From Oscillospiraceae bacterium (lineage in GTDB: Bacteria > Bacillota > Clostridia > Oscillospirales > Acutalibacteraceae), in NCBI GenBank assembly GCA_015066015.1, contig SVPE01000004.1, positions 1-64,000 on the forward strand: a stretch of 64,000 bases of DNA, in the 5' to 3' direction. The translations under genes and the position numbers were made by a program. Positions within the stretch are counted from its first letter, which is position 1, and every line of letters begins with the position of its first letter. Below, piece after piece: positions 6,783 through 16,643 of the stretch. The notes under the pieces were generated by a model. That model saw nothing but the letters and a program-made list of their open reading frames with translations. It did no database searches and was not told the DNA's origin.

Positions 6783-9700
6783 TTGAAGAACAACTTATTC
6801 AAAAAATCGATGTCAGTATTCCTGTCGGTACTGATGCTCCTTACCTGCTGGGTATGGGTAGCTCCGACGGAGGCTGATGCGGCAACTACAGACACTACAC
6901 ACCGAGTCGATGCCGATAAATACGGTACACCCTACTGGTCACCGAATTCTAATAACATTAGATGGATGCAATGGGGTGAAGACAGCAGAGATGCGAGTAA
7001 GGCTCATGTTCATATGGAGGTTCCGAAGACTATCTACCTTGACATTAGTGAAACACTCCAGTCTGCCGGTTATAAAATCTTTGTTGAGTGGTCATATGGA
7101 GGCAACACCGACTATAGATGGGGTCTTGGTCCTGCTTCTTGGGGAAATGGTAATGGAATTAATGGCCAAAATGGACCTCAACAATTTACAATGAATAATA
7201 TGTTTAGCGGATATACTGCAGAGTCGAGTAACCATGGTTCTACTGAATATGGCGTTAACGGTCATACAAATGCCAGCAACGCAGATTTGAGACAGCTTGA
7301 CAACTATGATGGAAGTTCGGGCTTTTTCGTTTTTAAAAACACAGGTTCTACAAAGAATTGGAATAACAACATTTATCTTGTCGGTAAACCTGTAAGTGTA
7401 GGTACAGGCAGATATTCAACAGCTGGAATTAATCCGGATCCTTTTAATTTTGCTCAGATATATTCCTGGTTTTCTTGGAGAGAATCAACGTCTCCTCTTG
7501 ATGTATCAGATAAACCTGCTCGTGTAAGTGAACAACTTAACGGTTGGAATGAAGTTTGGTGGGATGTCGTTGTCTACGACAAATCATCCCTCAATTCCAC
7601 AATCACCTCTGCTGAAAGCACCTATACAGATTCAACAAAATACACTTCTGCTTCTTGGACAGCATATCAGACGGCTCTTACCAATGCAAAGAATGTTCTC
7701 AAGACCCGTGAAGTAACACAGAGTGATCTTGCAACAGCTGAAGAAAATCTTAAAGACAACTATCCCGTTGAGAAAACCTTCACAATCATATGGAAAAACG
7801 GTGATACTACACTTGAAACCGATACCGGCGTTGCAGCGGGAACAACTCCCACCTACAACGGTGCAACCCCCACAAAGGCTGCTGATGCACAGTATACATA
7901 CACCTTCTCAGGCTGGAGCCCCGCGATTTCAGCTGTAACAGGTGACGTAACTTATAATGCACAGTTCACTACAACAGTAAATAATTACACTGTAACCTTC
8001 AACTATGCAAACGGCACACAGGCTTCAAGCAAGTCATATGCCTACGGTACAGCCGCATCCGCTGTTGAGGTTCCCGCTAACACAGCGGCAAAATACGATT
8101 CGGGCAAGCATTACTCCTATTCGTGGCCTGCAATCAATGGTGTTACAGCTAATGCTGTTTATACAGAAAAAGAAACAGCTACAGCTCACAGCTTTACATC
8201 ATCAGTAACCAAGCCTTCAAGCTGTACTGCTGAGGGTGAAAGAACTTATTCTTGTGCTTGCGGTTATTCATACACCGAAGCAATCGGAAAAGCTGACCAC
8301 ACGACAGCAACCCGTAAGGAAAACGAGATTTCCGCAACCTGCGGTGCAGACGGCTCATACAGTGAGGTTACCTACTGTACAGCTTGTAACGCTGTTCTTA
8401 GCTCAAAGACAGTTACCACTCCCGCAACCGGCGCTCATACCGAAGTAACCGTGCCCGGTTATGCTGCAAACTGCACAGATCCCGGTCTTACCGACGGTAA
8501 GAAGTGCTCAGTCTGCGATGTAGTTATCGTTGAGCAGCAGGAAATTCCCGCCCTCGGACACGAATGGGATGACGGTGTAATTGCTCCCGCTCCCACTTGC
8601 ACAGATAAAGGCGTTAAGACTTACACCTGTGAAGTTTGCGGCGAAACAAAGACAGAAGCAATCTCAGCTAACGGCCATACAGCAGGCGAAGCAGTAACCG
8701 AAAACAATGTAGCTCCTGATTGTGTAAACGACGGCTCCTACGATACAGTTGTTTACTGTACAGTTTGCGATGCACAGCTCAGCAGAGTAACAACAAAGGT
8801 GGATGCACTCGGTCACAAAGCAGGCGAAACAGTAGTTGAAAACAACGTTGCTCCCGACTGTGTAAACGACGGCTCCTACGATACAGTAATTTACTGCTCA
8901 GTATGTAATGAAGAGCTTGACAGAGACACAACAGTCGTACCTGCACTCGGCCACAAAGAGGCAGAAGCAGTAATCGAAAATAACATAGCTCCCGACTGTG
9001 TAAAGGACGGCTCCTACGATACAGTGGTTTACTGCTCAGTATGTAATGAAGAGCTTGACAGAGACACAACAGTTGTACCTGCACTCGGCCACAAGGCAGC
9101 AGAAGCAGTAACCGAAAACAATGTAGATCCTGACTGTGTAAAGGACGGCTCCTACGATACAGTAATTTACTGTTCAGTATGTAATGAAGAGCTTGACAGA
9201 GACACAACAGTCGTTCCTGCACTCGGTCACAAGTATGTGGGCGTAACAACAGATCCCACTTGCACGGAAGACGGTTACACAACCTACACCTGTTCAGTTT
9301 GTGGTGATTCCTATGTAGCTGATGAGGTAGCCGCCCTCGGACACGAATGGGATGACGGTGTAATTGATCCCGCTCCCACTTGCACAGATAAAGGCGTTAA
9401 GACTTACACCTGTGAAGTTTGCGGCGAAACAAAGACAGAAGAAATCTCAGCTAACGGCCATACAGCAGGCGAAGCAGTAATCGAAAACAATGTAGCTCCT
9501 GACTGTGTAAACAACGGCTCCTACGATACAGTAGTTTACTGCTTAGTATGTAATGCAGAGCTTGACAGAGACACAACAGTCGTTACTGCACTCGGTCACA
9601 AGTATGTGGTCTTTACAACAGATCCCACCTGCACGGAAGACGGTTACACAACCTACACCTGCTCAGTTTGCGGTGATTCCTATGTAGCTGATGAGGTAGC

Positions 9701-11237
9701 CGCCCTCGGACACGAATGGGATGACGGTGTAATTGATCCCGCTCCCACTTGCACAGATGAAGGTGTTAAGACATACACCTGTGGCGTTTGCGGTGAAACA
9801 AAGACAGAAGCAATTTCTGCTGCTGGCCATAAGGCAAAACCGGCAGTAACTGAAAATAATGTTCTGCCTGACTGTGACACAGACGGCTCATACGATAGCG
9901 TACTTTATTGCTCAGTTTGTGGTGCTGAACTCAGCAGAGACACAGTTAGAGTTCCTAAGCTTGGACATAAAGCAGGCGAAACGGTAGTTGAAAACAACGT
10001 TGCTCCTGACTGCGTAAACGACGGCTCCTACGATAACGTAGTTTATTGTACGGTATGTAATGAAGAGCTCAGCAGAGAAACAATTACAGTTGGTGCACTC
10101 GGTCACAAAGAAGGCGAAACAGTAGTTGAAAACAACGTTGCTCCTGACTGCGTAAACGACGGCTCCTACGATAACGTAGTTTATTGTACGGTATGTAATG
10201 AAGAGCTCAGCAGAGAAACAATTACAGTTGGTGCACTCGGTCACACTGAAGGCGAAACAGTAGTTGAAAACAACGTTGCTCCTGACTGTGAAAACGATGG
10301 CTCCTACGATAACGTAGTTTATTGTACAGTATGTAATGAAGAGCTCAGCAGAGAAACAGTTACAGTTGATGCACTCGGTCACACTGAAGGTGCAGTAGTA
10401 GTTGAAAATGAAGTTGCAGCTGACTGCGAAAACGATGGCTCCTATGATAATGTAGTTTATTGTACAGTATGTAATGAAGAGCTCAGCAGAGATACAGTTA
10501 CAGTTGGTGCACTCGGCCATGAGGAAGCTGAAGCAGTTATCGAAAACGAAGCTGCAGCTGATTGTGTGAACGACGGTTCCTATGATACAGTTATTTACTG
10601 TTCGGTTTGTGATAAGGAGCTCAGCAGAGTAACAACAGTTATTGACAAGCTCGGACACGTTGAGGTTGTTGATGAAGCAGTTGCTCCCAAGTGTGAAGAA
10701 ACAGGTCTTACAGAAGGTAAGCATTGTAGCCGTTGCGGTGAAATTCTTATAGCTCAGAATGAAATTCCTGCAACAGGACACGACTTCCCTGAAGAACCCA
10801 CAAAGATTATTTCAGCATCCTGTATCCAGGGCAGAACATACATTTATGACTGTCAGAACAACTGTGGCGAACAGCTCATCGAGGTAGATGATGAAATCAG
10901 CACAGATGCTCCTCATACCGTAGTTGTAAGTGAACGTATCGCTCCCACTTGTGATAAGATGGGCTTCGAGGTTTACTCATGCTCAGTTTGCGGCGTAAAT
11001 GTTGAAATCGTACAGATCCCCGCAACAGGTCACGCTGACAAGGACGGTGACGGCGTCTGCGATGCAGATGATTGTAACGCATCAGTACAGAATCCTGATG
11101 ACGAAGGTAACACCGCCTGCGGTTGTGTATGCCATAAGGAAAGCTGGCTTATGAAGATTATCTATAAGATTCTCAGCTTCTTCTGGAGAATTTTCGGAAT
11201 CGGTAAGTCATGTAATTGCGGTGCAGTGCACTATTAA
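6783..11237 (+). CDS. giant secreted Cys-rich repeat protein, 1484 aa
   Basis: The start is taken as TTG 6783, 8 nt after GAGGAGG; an in-frame ATG at 6753 lies inside the 5' hairpin. Order: signal peptide (to about residue 33, EADAA), a unique Trp/Asn-rich domain (to ~270), a FIVAR-like helical segment (~275-335), two InlB B-type/Listeria-Bacteroides-like repeats (~340-465), then about 22 units each carrying CxxC or paired Cys and ending in LGH, TGH or similar. Near the end are a calcium-loop-like DKDGDGVCD and a tail CGCVCH...CNCGAVHY that brackets an amphipathic helix. No LPXTG is seen. Probably a surface adhesin or scaffold; the ligand is unknown. Promoter and terminator make it monocistronic. 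Confidence 0.85.
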   Translation: MKNNLFKKSMSVFLSVLMLLTCWVWVAPTEADAATTDTTHRVDADKYGTPYWSPNSNNIRWMQWGEDSRDASKAHVHMEVPKTIYLDISETLQSAGYKIFVEWSYGGNTDYRWGLGPASWGNGNGINGQNGPQQFTMNNMFSGYTAESSNHGSTEYGVNGHTNASNADLRQLDNYDGSSGFFVFKNTGSTKNWNNNIYLVGKPVSVGTGRYSTAGINPDPFNFAQIYSWFSWRESTSPLDVSDKPARVSEQLNGWNEVWWDVVVYDKSSLNSTITSAESTYTDSTKYTSASWTAYQTALTNAKNVLKTREVTQSDLATAEENLKDNYPVEKTFTIIWKNGDTTLETDTGVAAGTTPTYNGATPTKAADAQYTYTFSGWSPAISAVTGDVTYNAQFTTTVNNYTVTFNYANGTQASSKSYAYGTAASAVEVPANTAAKYDSGKHYSYSWPAINGVTANAVYTEKETATAHSFTSSVTKPSSCTAEGERTYSCACGYSYTEAIGKADHTTATRKENEISATCGADGSYSEVTYCTACNAVLSSKTVTTPATGAHTEVTVPGYAANCTDPGLTDGKKCSVCDVVIVEQQEIPALGHEWDDGVIAPAPTCTDKGVKTYTCEVCGETKTEAISANGHTAGEAVTENNVAPDCVNDGSYDTVVYCTVCDAQLSRVTTKVDALGHKAGETVVENNVAPDCVNDGSYDTVIYCSVCNEELDRDTTVVPALGHKEAEAVIENNIAPDCVKDGSYDTVVYCSVCNEELDRDTTVVPALGHKAAEAVTENNVDPDCVKDGSYDTVIYCSVCNEELDRDTTVVPALGHKYVGVTTDPTCTEDGYTTYTCSVCGDSYVADEVAALGHEWDDGVIDPAPTCTDKGVKTYTCEVCGETKTEEISANGHTAGEAVIENNVAPDCVNNGSYDTVVYCLVCNAELDRDTTVVTALGHKYVVFTTDPTCTEDGYTTYTCSVCGDSYVADEVAALGHEWDDGVIDPAPTCTDEGVKTYTCGVCGETKTEAISAAGHKAKPAVTENNVLPDCDTDGSYDSVLYCSVCGAELSRDTVRVPKLGHKAGETVVENNVAPDCVNDGSYDNVVYCTVCNEELSRETITVGALGHKEGETVVENNVAPDCVNDGSYDNVVYCTVCNEELSRETITVGALGHTEGETVVENNVAPDCENDGSYDNVVYCTVCNEELSRETVTVDALGHTEGAVVVENEVAADCENDGSYDNVVYCTVCNEELSRDTVTVGALGHEEAEAVIENEAAADCVNDGSYDTVIYCSVCDKELSRVTTVIDKLGHVEVVDEAVAPKCEETGLTEGKHCSRCGEILIAQNEIPATGHDFPEEPTKIISASCIQGRTYIYDCQNNCGEQLIEVDDEISTDAPHTVVVSERIAPTCDKMGFEVYSCSVCGVNVEIVQIPATGHADKDGDGVCDADDCNASVQNPDDEGNTACGCVCHKESWLMKIIYKILSFFWRIFGIGKSCNCGAVHY
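8679..10658 (+). repeat. tandem 38-46-codon repeats within the surface protein gene
   Basis: The dominant unit is 46 codons (138 bp) with core [15 protein letters not shown], YCxVCNEEL and ALGH; shorter 38-39-codon units start KYVxxTTDPTC or EWDDGVI. The 46-codon units at about 9967 and 10105 are nearly identical in DNA, and a block of two short units near 9229-9460 recurs near 9598-9830, showing recent duplication. Confidence 0.85.
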
Positions 11238-11275
11238 TTGTGAAGCTTACTTAAAAACAAATAAATGATTTACAA

Positions 11276-11310
11276 CCTCCCGTAAGGAAACTTGCGGGGG
11301 GTACTTTTTT
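11276..11310 (+). terminator. rho-independent terminator after the surface protein
   Basis: An 11-bp stem (CCTCCCGTAAG/CTTGCGGGGGG, two G-T pairs) with loop GAAA, then TAC and six T. Confidence 0.85.
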
Positions 11311-11357
11311 GAAGTTTTGCGCCTTTATTACTAAATTGTAACTAATTCAACTTTTTA

Positions 11358-11386
11358 TTGACTGTTTACTTTGGGTGATGTATAAT
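11358..11386 (+). promoter_or_regulatory. sigma-A promoter of the flippase-murT-gatD unit
   Basis: TTGACT (11358-11363), 17 nt, TATAAT (11381-11386); the GTG start of the first gene is 58 bp further on. Confidence 0.8.
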
Positions 11387-11444
11387 TTATATGACGAATT
11401 TTGGCTATTTTCGTGTATGACTTTATAATGAAAGGTGGAATTCT

Positions 11445-13109
11445 GTGGCTAAGAAAATACGGAGAAACGGTTTTGTTGAAGGCGCAGTAATTTCCTATGC
11501 TGCAATAGTAATAACAAAGCTTCTTGGAGCTTTTTATAATATCCCGTTTTACAGTATAATCGGTGAAAAGGGAAGCGTCATTTACTCCTTTGCCTACAGT
11601 ATTTATACGCTTTTTCTCGATATTTCAACATCCGGTATTCCTATTGCTATAAGTATTGTTATCAGTGAATATGCCGCAAAAGAGATGTACCGCACCAAGG
11701 AAAGGGCATATAAGCTCGGTCTGGGTGTTGTTACCGTGATTTCTTTTCTTGCCTTTGCGGTCCTTATGATATTTGCACCCCAGGTGGCAGGCTATTACAT
11801 CGGCGATATGACTGACGGTGTTACTGTGCAGGAGGTCGCCCCCGCGATACGTGCTATAGCATTCTGCCTTCTGATTGTTCCTTTCCTTAGTATGAGACGA
11901 GGATATCTTCAGGGACATAAGTGTGTTGCGGTTTCATCAACAAGTCAGGTAACAGAGCAGTTTGTCCGTATTCTTGTTGTTCTTGCAGGTGCATATCTGG
12001 CAATCCACGTTTTTGATTTCGGTGTAACCGCCGGTGTTTGTGTATCCCTTCTCGGAGCGGCGATAGGTGCACTTGTTGCATACATCCATCTCAAGCATAA
12101 AGAAAAGGGGAGCAGTGATATATTCCATCCCGATACGGTAGCTGATGAAAAGGTCGATTCTGATAAAGTAATTCTGAAAAAGCTTCTTACATATTGCTCG
12201 GTTATTACGATTATAGCAATTGCATCGGGACTTTATAATCTTATTGATATGAAGCTCCTTCTTGTCGGTCTTGAAAAGCTCAGTTATTCGGATGAATCCG
12301 CTCAGCTTATAGCAGGTCTTGCTTCCACGTGGATACCAAAAATATGTATGATAGTTACCGCTCTTGCAATGGGTATGACTAACAGTATTGCACCTCACGT
12401 TGCTGAAAATTACGCTTCGGGTAATCTTGAAAAGGTTAATTTCAACCTGAATCAGGCAATCAGTACGATTTTTGCAGTTGCAACACCTATAGCATCGGGT
12501 ATGATTATTTTTGCCCGCCCGGTATTTCACGTTTTTTACGGAGAAAGCCCTTACGGAAGTAAAATGCTTCAGTGGGCACTCGTTCTTAATGTGTTTGTCA
12601 GTGTTGTCTCGGTTATAAGTATGGCAATGCAGAGTATGAATATGGGTAAGGTAGTCTGTATAGCAACAGTTCTCGGAATAGTTATAAATACCTGCCTTGA
12701 TTTGCCTTTCATATATCTTTTTGACAAAATCGGTATTGATGCCTATCTCGGTGCTACGGCAGCAAGTATCACAGGTGAGATTGCAACCCTTACAATGCTC
12801 CTTGCGGTTTTGAAGAAAAAACACAAATTCCATTATTCACCGTCAATTAAGGTTCTTCTTAAGACTTTTGTTGCAGTAGGGGTTATGGTGGTTGCCGTTC
12901 TTGGCCTTTGCTTTGCCTGGCCCGTTAAAGAAAGCGGAATCGTAATGTATCTTCAGGTTGCTTTATTCGGCGGAACGGGTGCGCTTATATTCTTTTTAAT
13001 CAGTTATAAGTCAGGACTTGTTATTGATGTTCTCGGTCAGAATAATGTTGACAGAGTTTTCTCAATTTTAAACAGGGTGCTTGTAAAGCTGCATCTTAAG
13101 AAGTCATAA
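11445..13109 (+). CDS. MOP-superfamily flippase (SpoVB/YtgP-type lipid II or polysaccharide flippase), 554 aa
   Basis: A polytopic membrane protein with about 14 hydrophobic segments. The N-terminal block (GFVEGAVISYAAIVITKLLG, then a YNIPF motif) is typical of the polysaccharide-biosynthesis/MurJ-like subgroup of Firmicutes. It starts with GTG after AAAGGTGG. Co-transcription with a Mur-ligase/GatD-like pair 30 bp downstream supports a role in moving a cell-wall precursor across the membrane. SpoVB, YtgP (MurJ) and teichoic/capsule flippases cannot be told apart by sequence reading alone. Confidence 0.8.
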   Translation: MAKKIRRNGFVEGAVISYAAIVITKLLGAFYNIPFYSIIGEKGSVIYSFAYSIYTLFLDISTSGIPIAISIVISEYAAKEMYRTKERAYKLGLGVVTVISFLAFAVLMIFAPQVAGYYIGDMTDGVTVQEVAPAIRAIAFCLLIVPFLSMRRGYLQGHKCVAVSSTSQVTEQFVRILVVLAGAYLAIHVFDFGVTAGVCVSLLGAAIGALVAYIHLKHKEKGSSDIFHPDTVADEKVDSDKVILKKLLTYCSVITIIAIASGLYNLIDMKLLLVGLEKLSYSDESAQLIAGLASTWIPKICMIVTALAMGMTNSIAPHVAENYASGNLEKVNFNLNQAISTIFAVATPIASGMIIFARPVFHVFYGESPYGSKMLQWALVLNVFVSVVSVISMAMQSMNMGKVVCIATVLGIVINTCLDLPFIYLFDKIGIDAYLGATAASITGEIATLTMLLAVLKKKHKFHYSPSIKVLLKTFVAVGVMVVAVLGLCFAWPVKESGIVMYLQVALFGGTGALIFFLISYKSGLVIDVLGQNNVDRVFSILNRVLVKLHLKKS

Positions 13110-13139
13110 AGTAAAAAAATTAAATTCAGTGAGGTTAAA

Positions 13140-14528
13140 ATGAGAAAGATAAGATTTTTTATAGCCTTATGGGCAGGTAAATTGCTCTTGTTTATATGGA
13201 AAAGAATCGGACGTGAAAGAGACGATAAGCCCGGTATGGCATCAATGCGTCTTTGTGAGGATTTTCTTGAACAGGTTGCAAAGCCGAAGCTTACAATTGC
13301 AGTAACAGGTACAAACGGGAAAACATCTATTTCTTCTATGGTTGCCGATATGCTCAGACGTCAGGGAATGACAGTATCTTATAACGATTGGGGCGCAAAT
13401 CATCACGCCGGTCAGGCAAGATGTATTCTTGATACGGTCAGTATCTTCAACAGACCAATAAAGGATGCGGCGGTTATTGAGTCCGATGAACTTATTTCAC
13501 CTATCAATATTCCGCGTATCAAGCCGCAGTACATAATAATCAATAACGTGGCCCGTGACTCAATGCTGCGTAATGCAAACCCTGAATACATTGCCGACAG
13601 ACTCTCAAAGGCTTGTGAAGGCTCAACAGATACCGTTGTAATCATAAATGCCGACGATCCTCTTTGCCGTTTTATCGGTGAGAAAAACCGCAAGGTTTAC
13701 TTCGGTGCAGAGGATCTCAGGACTAATCCTTTTGAGAATGTTGCAAAGGATTTTTCAGTTTGTCCCGTCTGCGGTGCACACGCTGAATATGTTTACAGAA
13801 ACTACCGTCACATCGGTAAATTCAGATGCACTGATTGCGGACTTACAACTCCCTGGAGAGATTATTTTGCCGAAAATGTTTCTGATGACGGCAAAACTTT
13901 TACGGTAAACGAGAAGTCAGGATCGTTTACTTATCCTCTCGTTTCACCCGCAGTGCATAATGTCTATAATGTTTGTGCGATAATTGCTCTTATGCGAGAC
14001 CTCGGCAATTCACCTGAGGAGATTGCAAAGCTCTTAGAGGAAACCCGCATTACAGAATTCCGTGAAACCCATCATGATGTAAACGGCTTGGAGGTTATTT
14101 GCCGCGTTGCAAAGGGACAGAATGCTACTGCTGCATCAACAGTTTTTGAGCAGGTATCAAAGGATCCGAGTACAAAAGAAGTAGTAATCATGCTTGATGA
14201 AATGTATTCAAACCCTAAGAAGCAGGAAACTGTTGCATGGATATACGATACAGATTACGAATTTCTTAACCGCGATAATATTAAGAGAATTGTTATCGGT
14301 GGTCTTCGTGAAAAAGATCATCTTTTAAGACTTCTTCTTGCAGGAGTGCCCCGTGAAAAAATCTTTTGCACATCCGATGTTAACAGAATTGCTGATATTG
14401 TAAGCGGTGAAAACGTAGATAAAATATATATCTTGCATGATGTTAACGCCGTTTCAAAGGGTCACAGTGTACGTGATTCAATCAAAGAAAAACTTATGAA
14501 GAAAGGGGAGGCAGTCAATGCGCATTGA
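13140..14528 (+). CDS. murT: MurT-like Mur ligase, 462 aa
   Basis: A Mur-ligase ATP-binding motif VTGTNGKTS (around residue 57) is intact, and a zinc ribbon with CPVCG and CTDCG (about residues 206-235) is characteristic of MurT. The C-terminal DUF1727-like domain is present. MurT with GatD amidates the D-Glu of lipid II in Gram-positives. Several usual MurT signatures look altered: the RDQLDR-type segment reads RDSMLRN, the AKNP-type segment reads AKGQNA, and the loop before SWxWDxDFE lacks its usual Asp-Gly. It overlaps the GatD-like gene by 11 bp, implying translational coupling. Probably a divergent subfamily; the product could differ. Confidence 0.75.
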   Translation: MRKIRFFIALWAGKLLLFIWKRIGRERDDKPGMASMRLCEDFLEQVAKPKLTIAVTGTNGKTSISSMVADMLRRQGMTVSYNDWGANHHAGQARCILDTVSIFNRPIKDAAVIESDELISPINIPRIKPQYIIINNVARDSMLRNANPEYIADRLSKACEGSTDTVVIINADDPLCRFIGEKNRKVYFGAEDLRTNPFENVAKDFSVCPVCGAHAEYVYRNYRHIGKFRCTDCGLTTPWRDYFAENVSDDGKTFTVNEKSGSFTYPLVSPAVHNVYNVCAIIALMRDLGNSPEEIAKLLEETRITEFRETHHDVNGLEVICRVAKGQNATAASTVFEQVSKDPSTKEVVIMLDEMYSNPKKQETVAWIYDTDYEFLNRDNIKRIVIGGLREKDHLLRLLLAGVPREKIFCTSDVNRIADIVSGENVDKIYILHDVNAVSKGHSVRDSIKEKLMKKGEAVNAH

Positions 14529-15237
14529 GGTTCTTTTCCCTGAATTCGGTAACTACTTCGGAGATTCGGGTAATATCCGTTATCTGCAGGCTTGTGCTCC
14601 CGAAGCAGAATTTATAATCACCGATAACCGTTCGGTGCCCTGCTTTGCAAACGAAGACGTTGATATGATATATATCGGTTCAATGTCTGAAAGAAAGCAG
14701 GAAATTGCCGTAAAGCGTTTGCTGCCTTACAAAGAGCGACTTCAGCAGCTGATTGAAAAGGGTGTTATTATTCTTGCAACGGGCAATGCAATGGAGCTTT
14801 TCGGTGAATGTATTAATGACGGTGGCGAAACTATTTCGATGCTCGGAATGTTCCCTTTCCACACAGACAGATATATTCAGGAAATCCGTCATAATTCGAT
14901 GTTTATCGGTAATTACAACGACATTAAAATTGTCGGATATAAGTCACAGTTTTCTTACTGCAGAGGAAATTTTGAAAATCCCTTTATTCAGGTTATCGGT
15001 GGCTGCGGTAACAATCCCGATGACAAAACCGAGGGAATCAATTATAAAAATTTCTTTGCAACCTATCTTTTAGGTCCCTTGCTTGTGCTTAATCCTCTCT
15101 TTGCCAAGCATCTGCTAAAGCTTATGGGGCATAGTGGTGAGCTTGCTTTTGAGAAAGAAGCAATGGCTGCTTATAATGAGCGTGTAGAGTGTCTCGAGGA
15201 TGAAGGTACTGTTTTCTGGATGGACGAAAATAGCTGA
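14518..15237 (+). CDS. gatD: GatD-like class I amidotransferase lacking Cys and His, 239 aa
   Basis: Clear GatD homologue: the N terminus has YFGDSGNIRYLQ, the C-terminal part has EGINYKNFFATYLLGPLL. Canonical GatD has TICGGYQFLG and TYLHGP; here these read ATGNAMELFG and TYLLGP, so the nucleophilic Cys is Gly89 (codon 14782-14784) and the catalytic His is Leu185 (codon 15070-15072). The glutamine-contact segment also differs. Length matches the family and there is no frameshift, so the protein seems retained as a non-hydrolysing subunit of its coupled MurT-like partner. Confidence 0.8.
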   Translation: MRIEVLFPEFGNYFGDSGNIRYLQACAPEAEFIITDNRSVPCFANEDVDMIYIGSMSERKQEIAVKRLLPYKERLQQLIEKGVIILATGNAMELFGECINDGGETISMLGMFPFHTDRYIQEIRHNSMFIGNYNDIKIVGYKSQFSYCRGNFENPFIQVIGGCGNNPDDKTEGINYKNFFATYLLGPLLVLNPLFAKHLLKLMGHSGELAFEKEAMAAYNERVECLEDEGTVFWMDENS

Positions 15238-15244
15238 TAAAATT

Positions 15245-15273
15245 AACCCCGGTTTCGCAATGAAATCGGGGTT
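15245..15273. terminator. bidirectional terminator between gatD and the aldose epimerase gene
   Basis: A 12-bp stem (AACCCCGGTTTC/GAAATCGGGGTT) with a 5-nt loop between two convergent genes; the T-tract is short on both strands. Confidence 0.65.
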
Positions 15274-15291
15274 TGATGTTTGTATTCGGTT

Positions 15292-16149
15292 TTATTCTGA
15301 AAAATCTGCACTCCAGGTGAAACTGAATTTTTCTTCGGACGCAAGGGTAACAATGCCTTCCTTTTGTGAAAAATCAACTCTTACATTCTGTTCGTCGTTT
15401 ACGCCGTTCCAGGGCTCTATGCACACATAGGGAGCACCGGGCTTTGCCCATATGCCGAGATAGGGTGCTTTGCCAAGGTCAAAAACGACTTTTCTTCTAA
15501 GTCCGTCACTTACAAGGGTGATTTTTTCAGATTTAACGCCCTTTGTGATAAGTGCATCTTCGTTGAAGACGTCTTTTGTGATAATGATTTCCTTTTCATT
15601 GTTCAGAAGAGGAAAGGTTTCGGGAAGTCTCAGTGAATGCTCAAGGTCAATTTTGATTTTCTCAAGAGTTTCATTTCTGTCGAAAATGAGCCTGTCACCG
15701 ATTTTACAGTTAAAGGCAGGATGTGCACCGAGAGAAAAATACATGTTGCCGTCGGTTTTGTTTATTACCTCGTGACTTACCGTGAGCTTGCTTTTGTCAA
15801 GTGAAAAAGTGACGATCAGCTCGAATCTGAACGGGTAGATTCTCAGAGTATCTTCCGTTTCGGTAAGAACGAGGCTTATGTTGCTGTCATTTTTCTTAAG
15901 AAGTTTCCAGGGCATTCTTCTTGCAAAACCGTGCTTCGGCATTTCATACTCACAGTTGCCGAGAGTATATCTGTCGTCAATAAGTCTTCCGATAATCGGA
16001 AAGAGAATAGGGGACTGTCCCGACCATATGTCAGGATTTCCCTGCCAGAGAAACTCACTTCCGGTTTCTTTTGATATAATGCTTGTTAGCTCACAACCGA
16101 ATTCTTTTATGCCGACTCTGAGAAAATCATTTTCAATATAATGTATCAT
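15292..16149 (-). CDS. aldose 1-epimerase family protein, 285 aa
   Basis: Galactose mutarotase-like fold. The expected active-site pieces are present: KHGFAR and GAHPAF with His residues, and CIEPWNG with the catalytic Glu. The start IENDFLRVGIKEFGCELTSI is typical of the LacX/YihR branch. It likely interconverts anomers of a hexose or sugar phosphate in the cytoplasm; the substrate is not specified. It follows luxS by 15 bp and is the last gene of a six-gene operon. Confidence 0.85.
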   Translation of the reverse strand: MIHYIENDFLRVGIKEFGCELTSIISKETGSEFLWQGNPDIWSGQSPILFPIIGRLIDDRYTLGNCEYEMPKHGFARRMPWKLLKKNDSNISLVLTETEDTLRIYPFRFELIVTFSLDKSKLTVSHEVINKTDGNMYFSLGAHPAFNCKIGDRLIFDRNETLEKIKIDLEHSLRLPETFPLLNNEKEIIITKDVFNEDALITKGVKSEKITLVSDGLRRKVVFDLGKAPYLGIWAKPGAPYVCIEPWNGVNDEQNVRVDFSQKEGIVTLASEEKFSFTWSADFSE

Positions 16150-16164
16150 TTTAATCTCCCTTTC

Positions 16165-16629
16165 TTATTTTGTGGGGTAGGCGAGCTTTTCGGCTGTCCA
16201 GTCTGTGAGTACATCACACATTGCGGCAGCTTCTTTTTTTGCTCCTTCAAGGTTGTGGTCGCGGTAATTTCCGCACTCCTCAGCTGAAACACCGGGAATT
16301 TCACCGTCAAAGTCTGCACAGAAGGCAAGTGCGGCTTTGGTAAGCTCAACAGCTTCGCTTGCAGATATCTCATCGGTAGTAATAAAGTAGAAGCCTGTTC
16401 TGCAGCCCATAGGCCCGAAATAAACGACCTTATCCTTGTGAACAGAATTTCTCACATAGGTTGCAAAAAGATGCTCAAGGGTGTGAATTGAGCCGTTTTC
16501 CATAACCTCTTCCACGTTGGGGCGTCTTGTACGGATGTCGTATGTTACAGTGTTTGCATCTGTCCTTGAAAGGTACATTCCTTTGGGTAAAATTGTGTGG
16601 TCAATTGTAAATGATGCTATTTTTTCCAT
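16165..16629 (-). CDS. luxS: S-ribosylhomocysteine lyase LuxS, 154 aa
   Basis: Cleaves S-ribosylhomocysteine to homocysteine and DPD, the autoinducer-2 precursor, within the activated methyl cycle. The metal ligands HTLEH (His49, His53) and the Cys in ECGNYRDH are present, as is catalytic Cys76 in GPMGCRTGFY. Length is normal. It sits directly after recG with a 14-bp gap; no pfs/mtnN is in the window. Confidence 0.97.
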   Translation of the reverse strand: MEKIASFTIDHTILPKGMYLSRTDANTVTYDIRTRRPNVEEVMENGSIHTLEHLFATYVRNSVHKDKVVYFGPMGCRTGFYFITTDEISASEAVELTKAALAFCADFDGEIPGVSAEECGNYRDHNLEGAKKEAAAMCDVLTDWTAEKLAYPTK

Positions 16630-16643
16630 GTTAAAAATCCTTT

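Noticed and set aside
8679-10658. Regular repeats that could be mistaken for a CRISPR array
   Set aside because: The period is 114-138 bp, repeats are coding in one frame, there are no short conserved repeats with unique spacers, and no cas genes are present.
9912-10781. 289-codon open frame on the minus strand
   Set aside because: It is the mirror of the repetitive surface-protein gene, has a low-complexity translation ([12 protein letters not shown] repeated) and no ribosome site.
11937-12833. 298-codon frame opposite the flippase gene
   Set aside because: It lies antisense to a well-supported membrane protein; translation is Cys/Asn/His-rich noise without domain signs.
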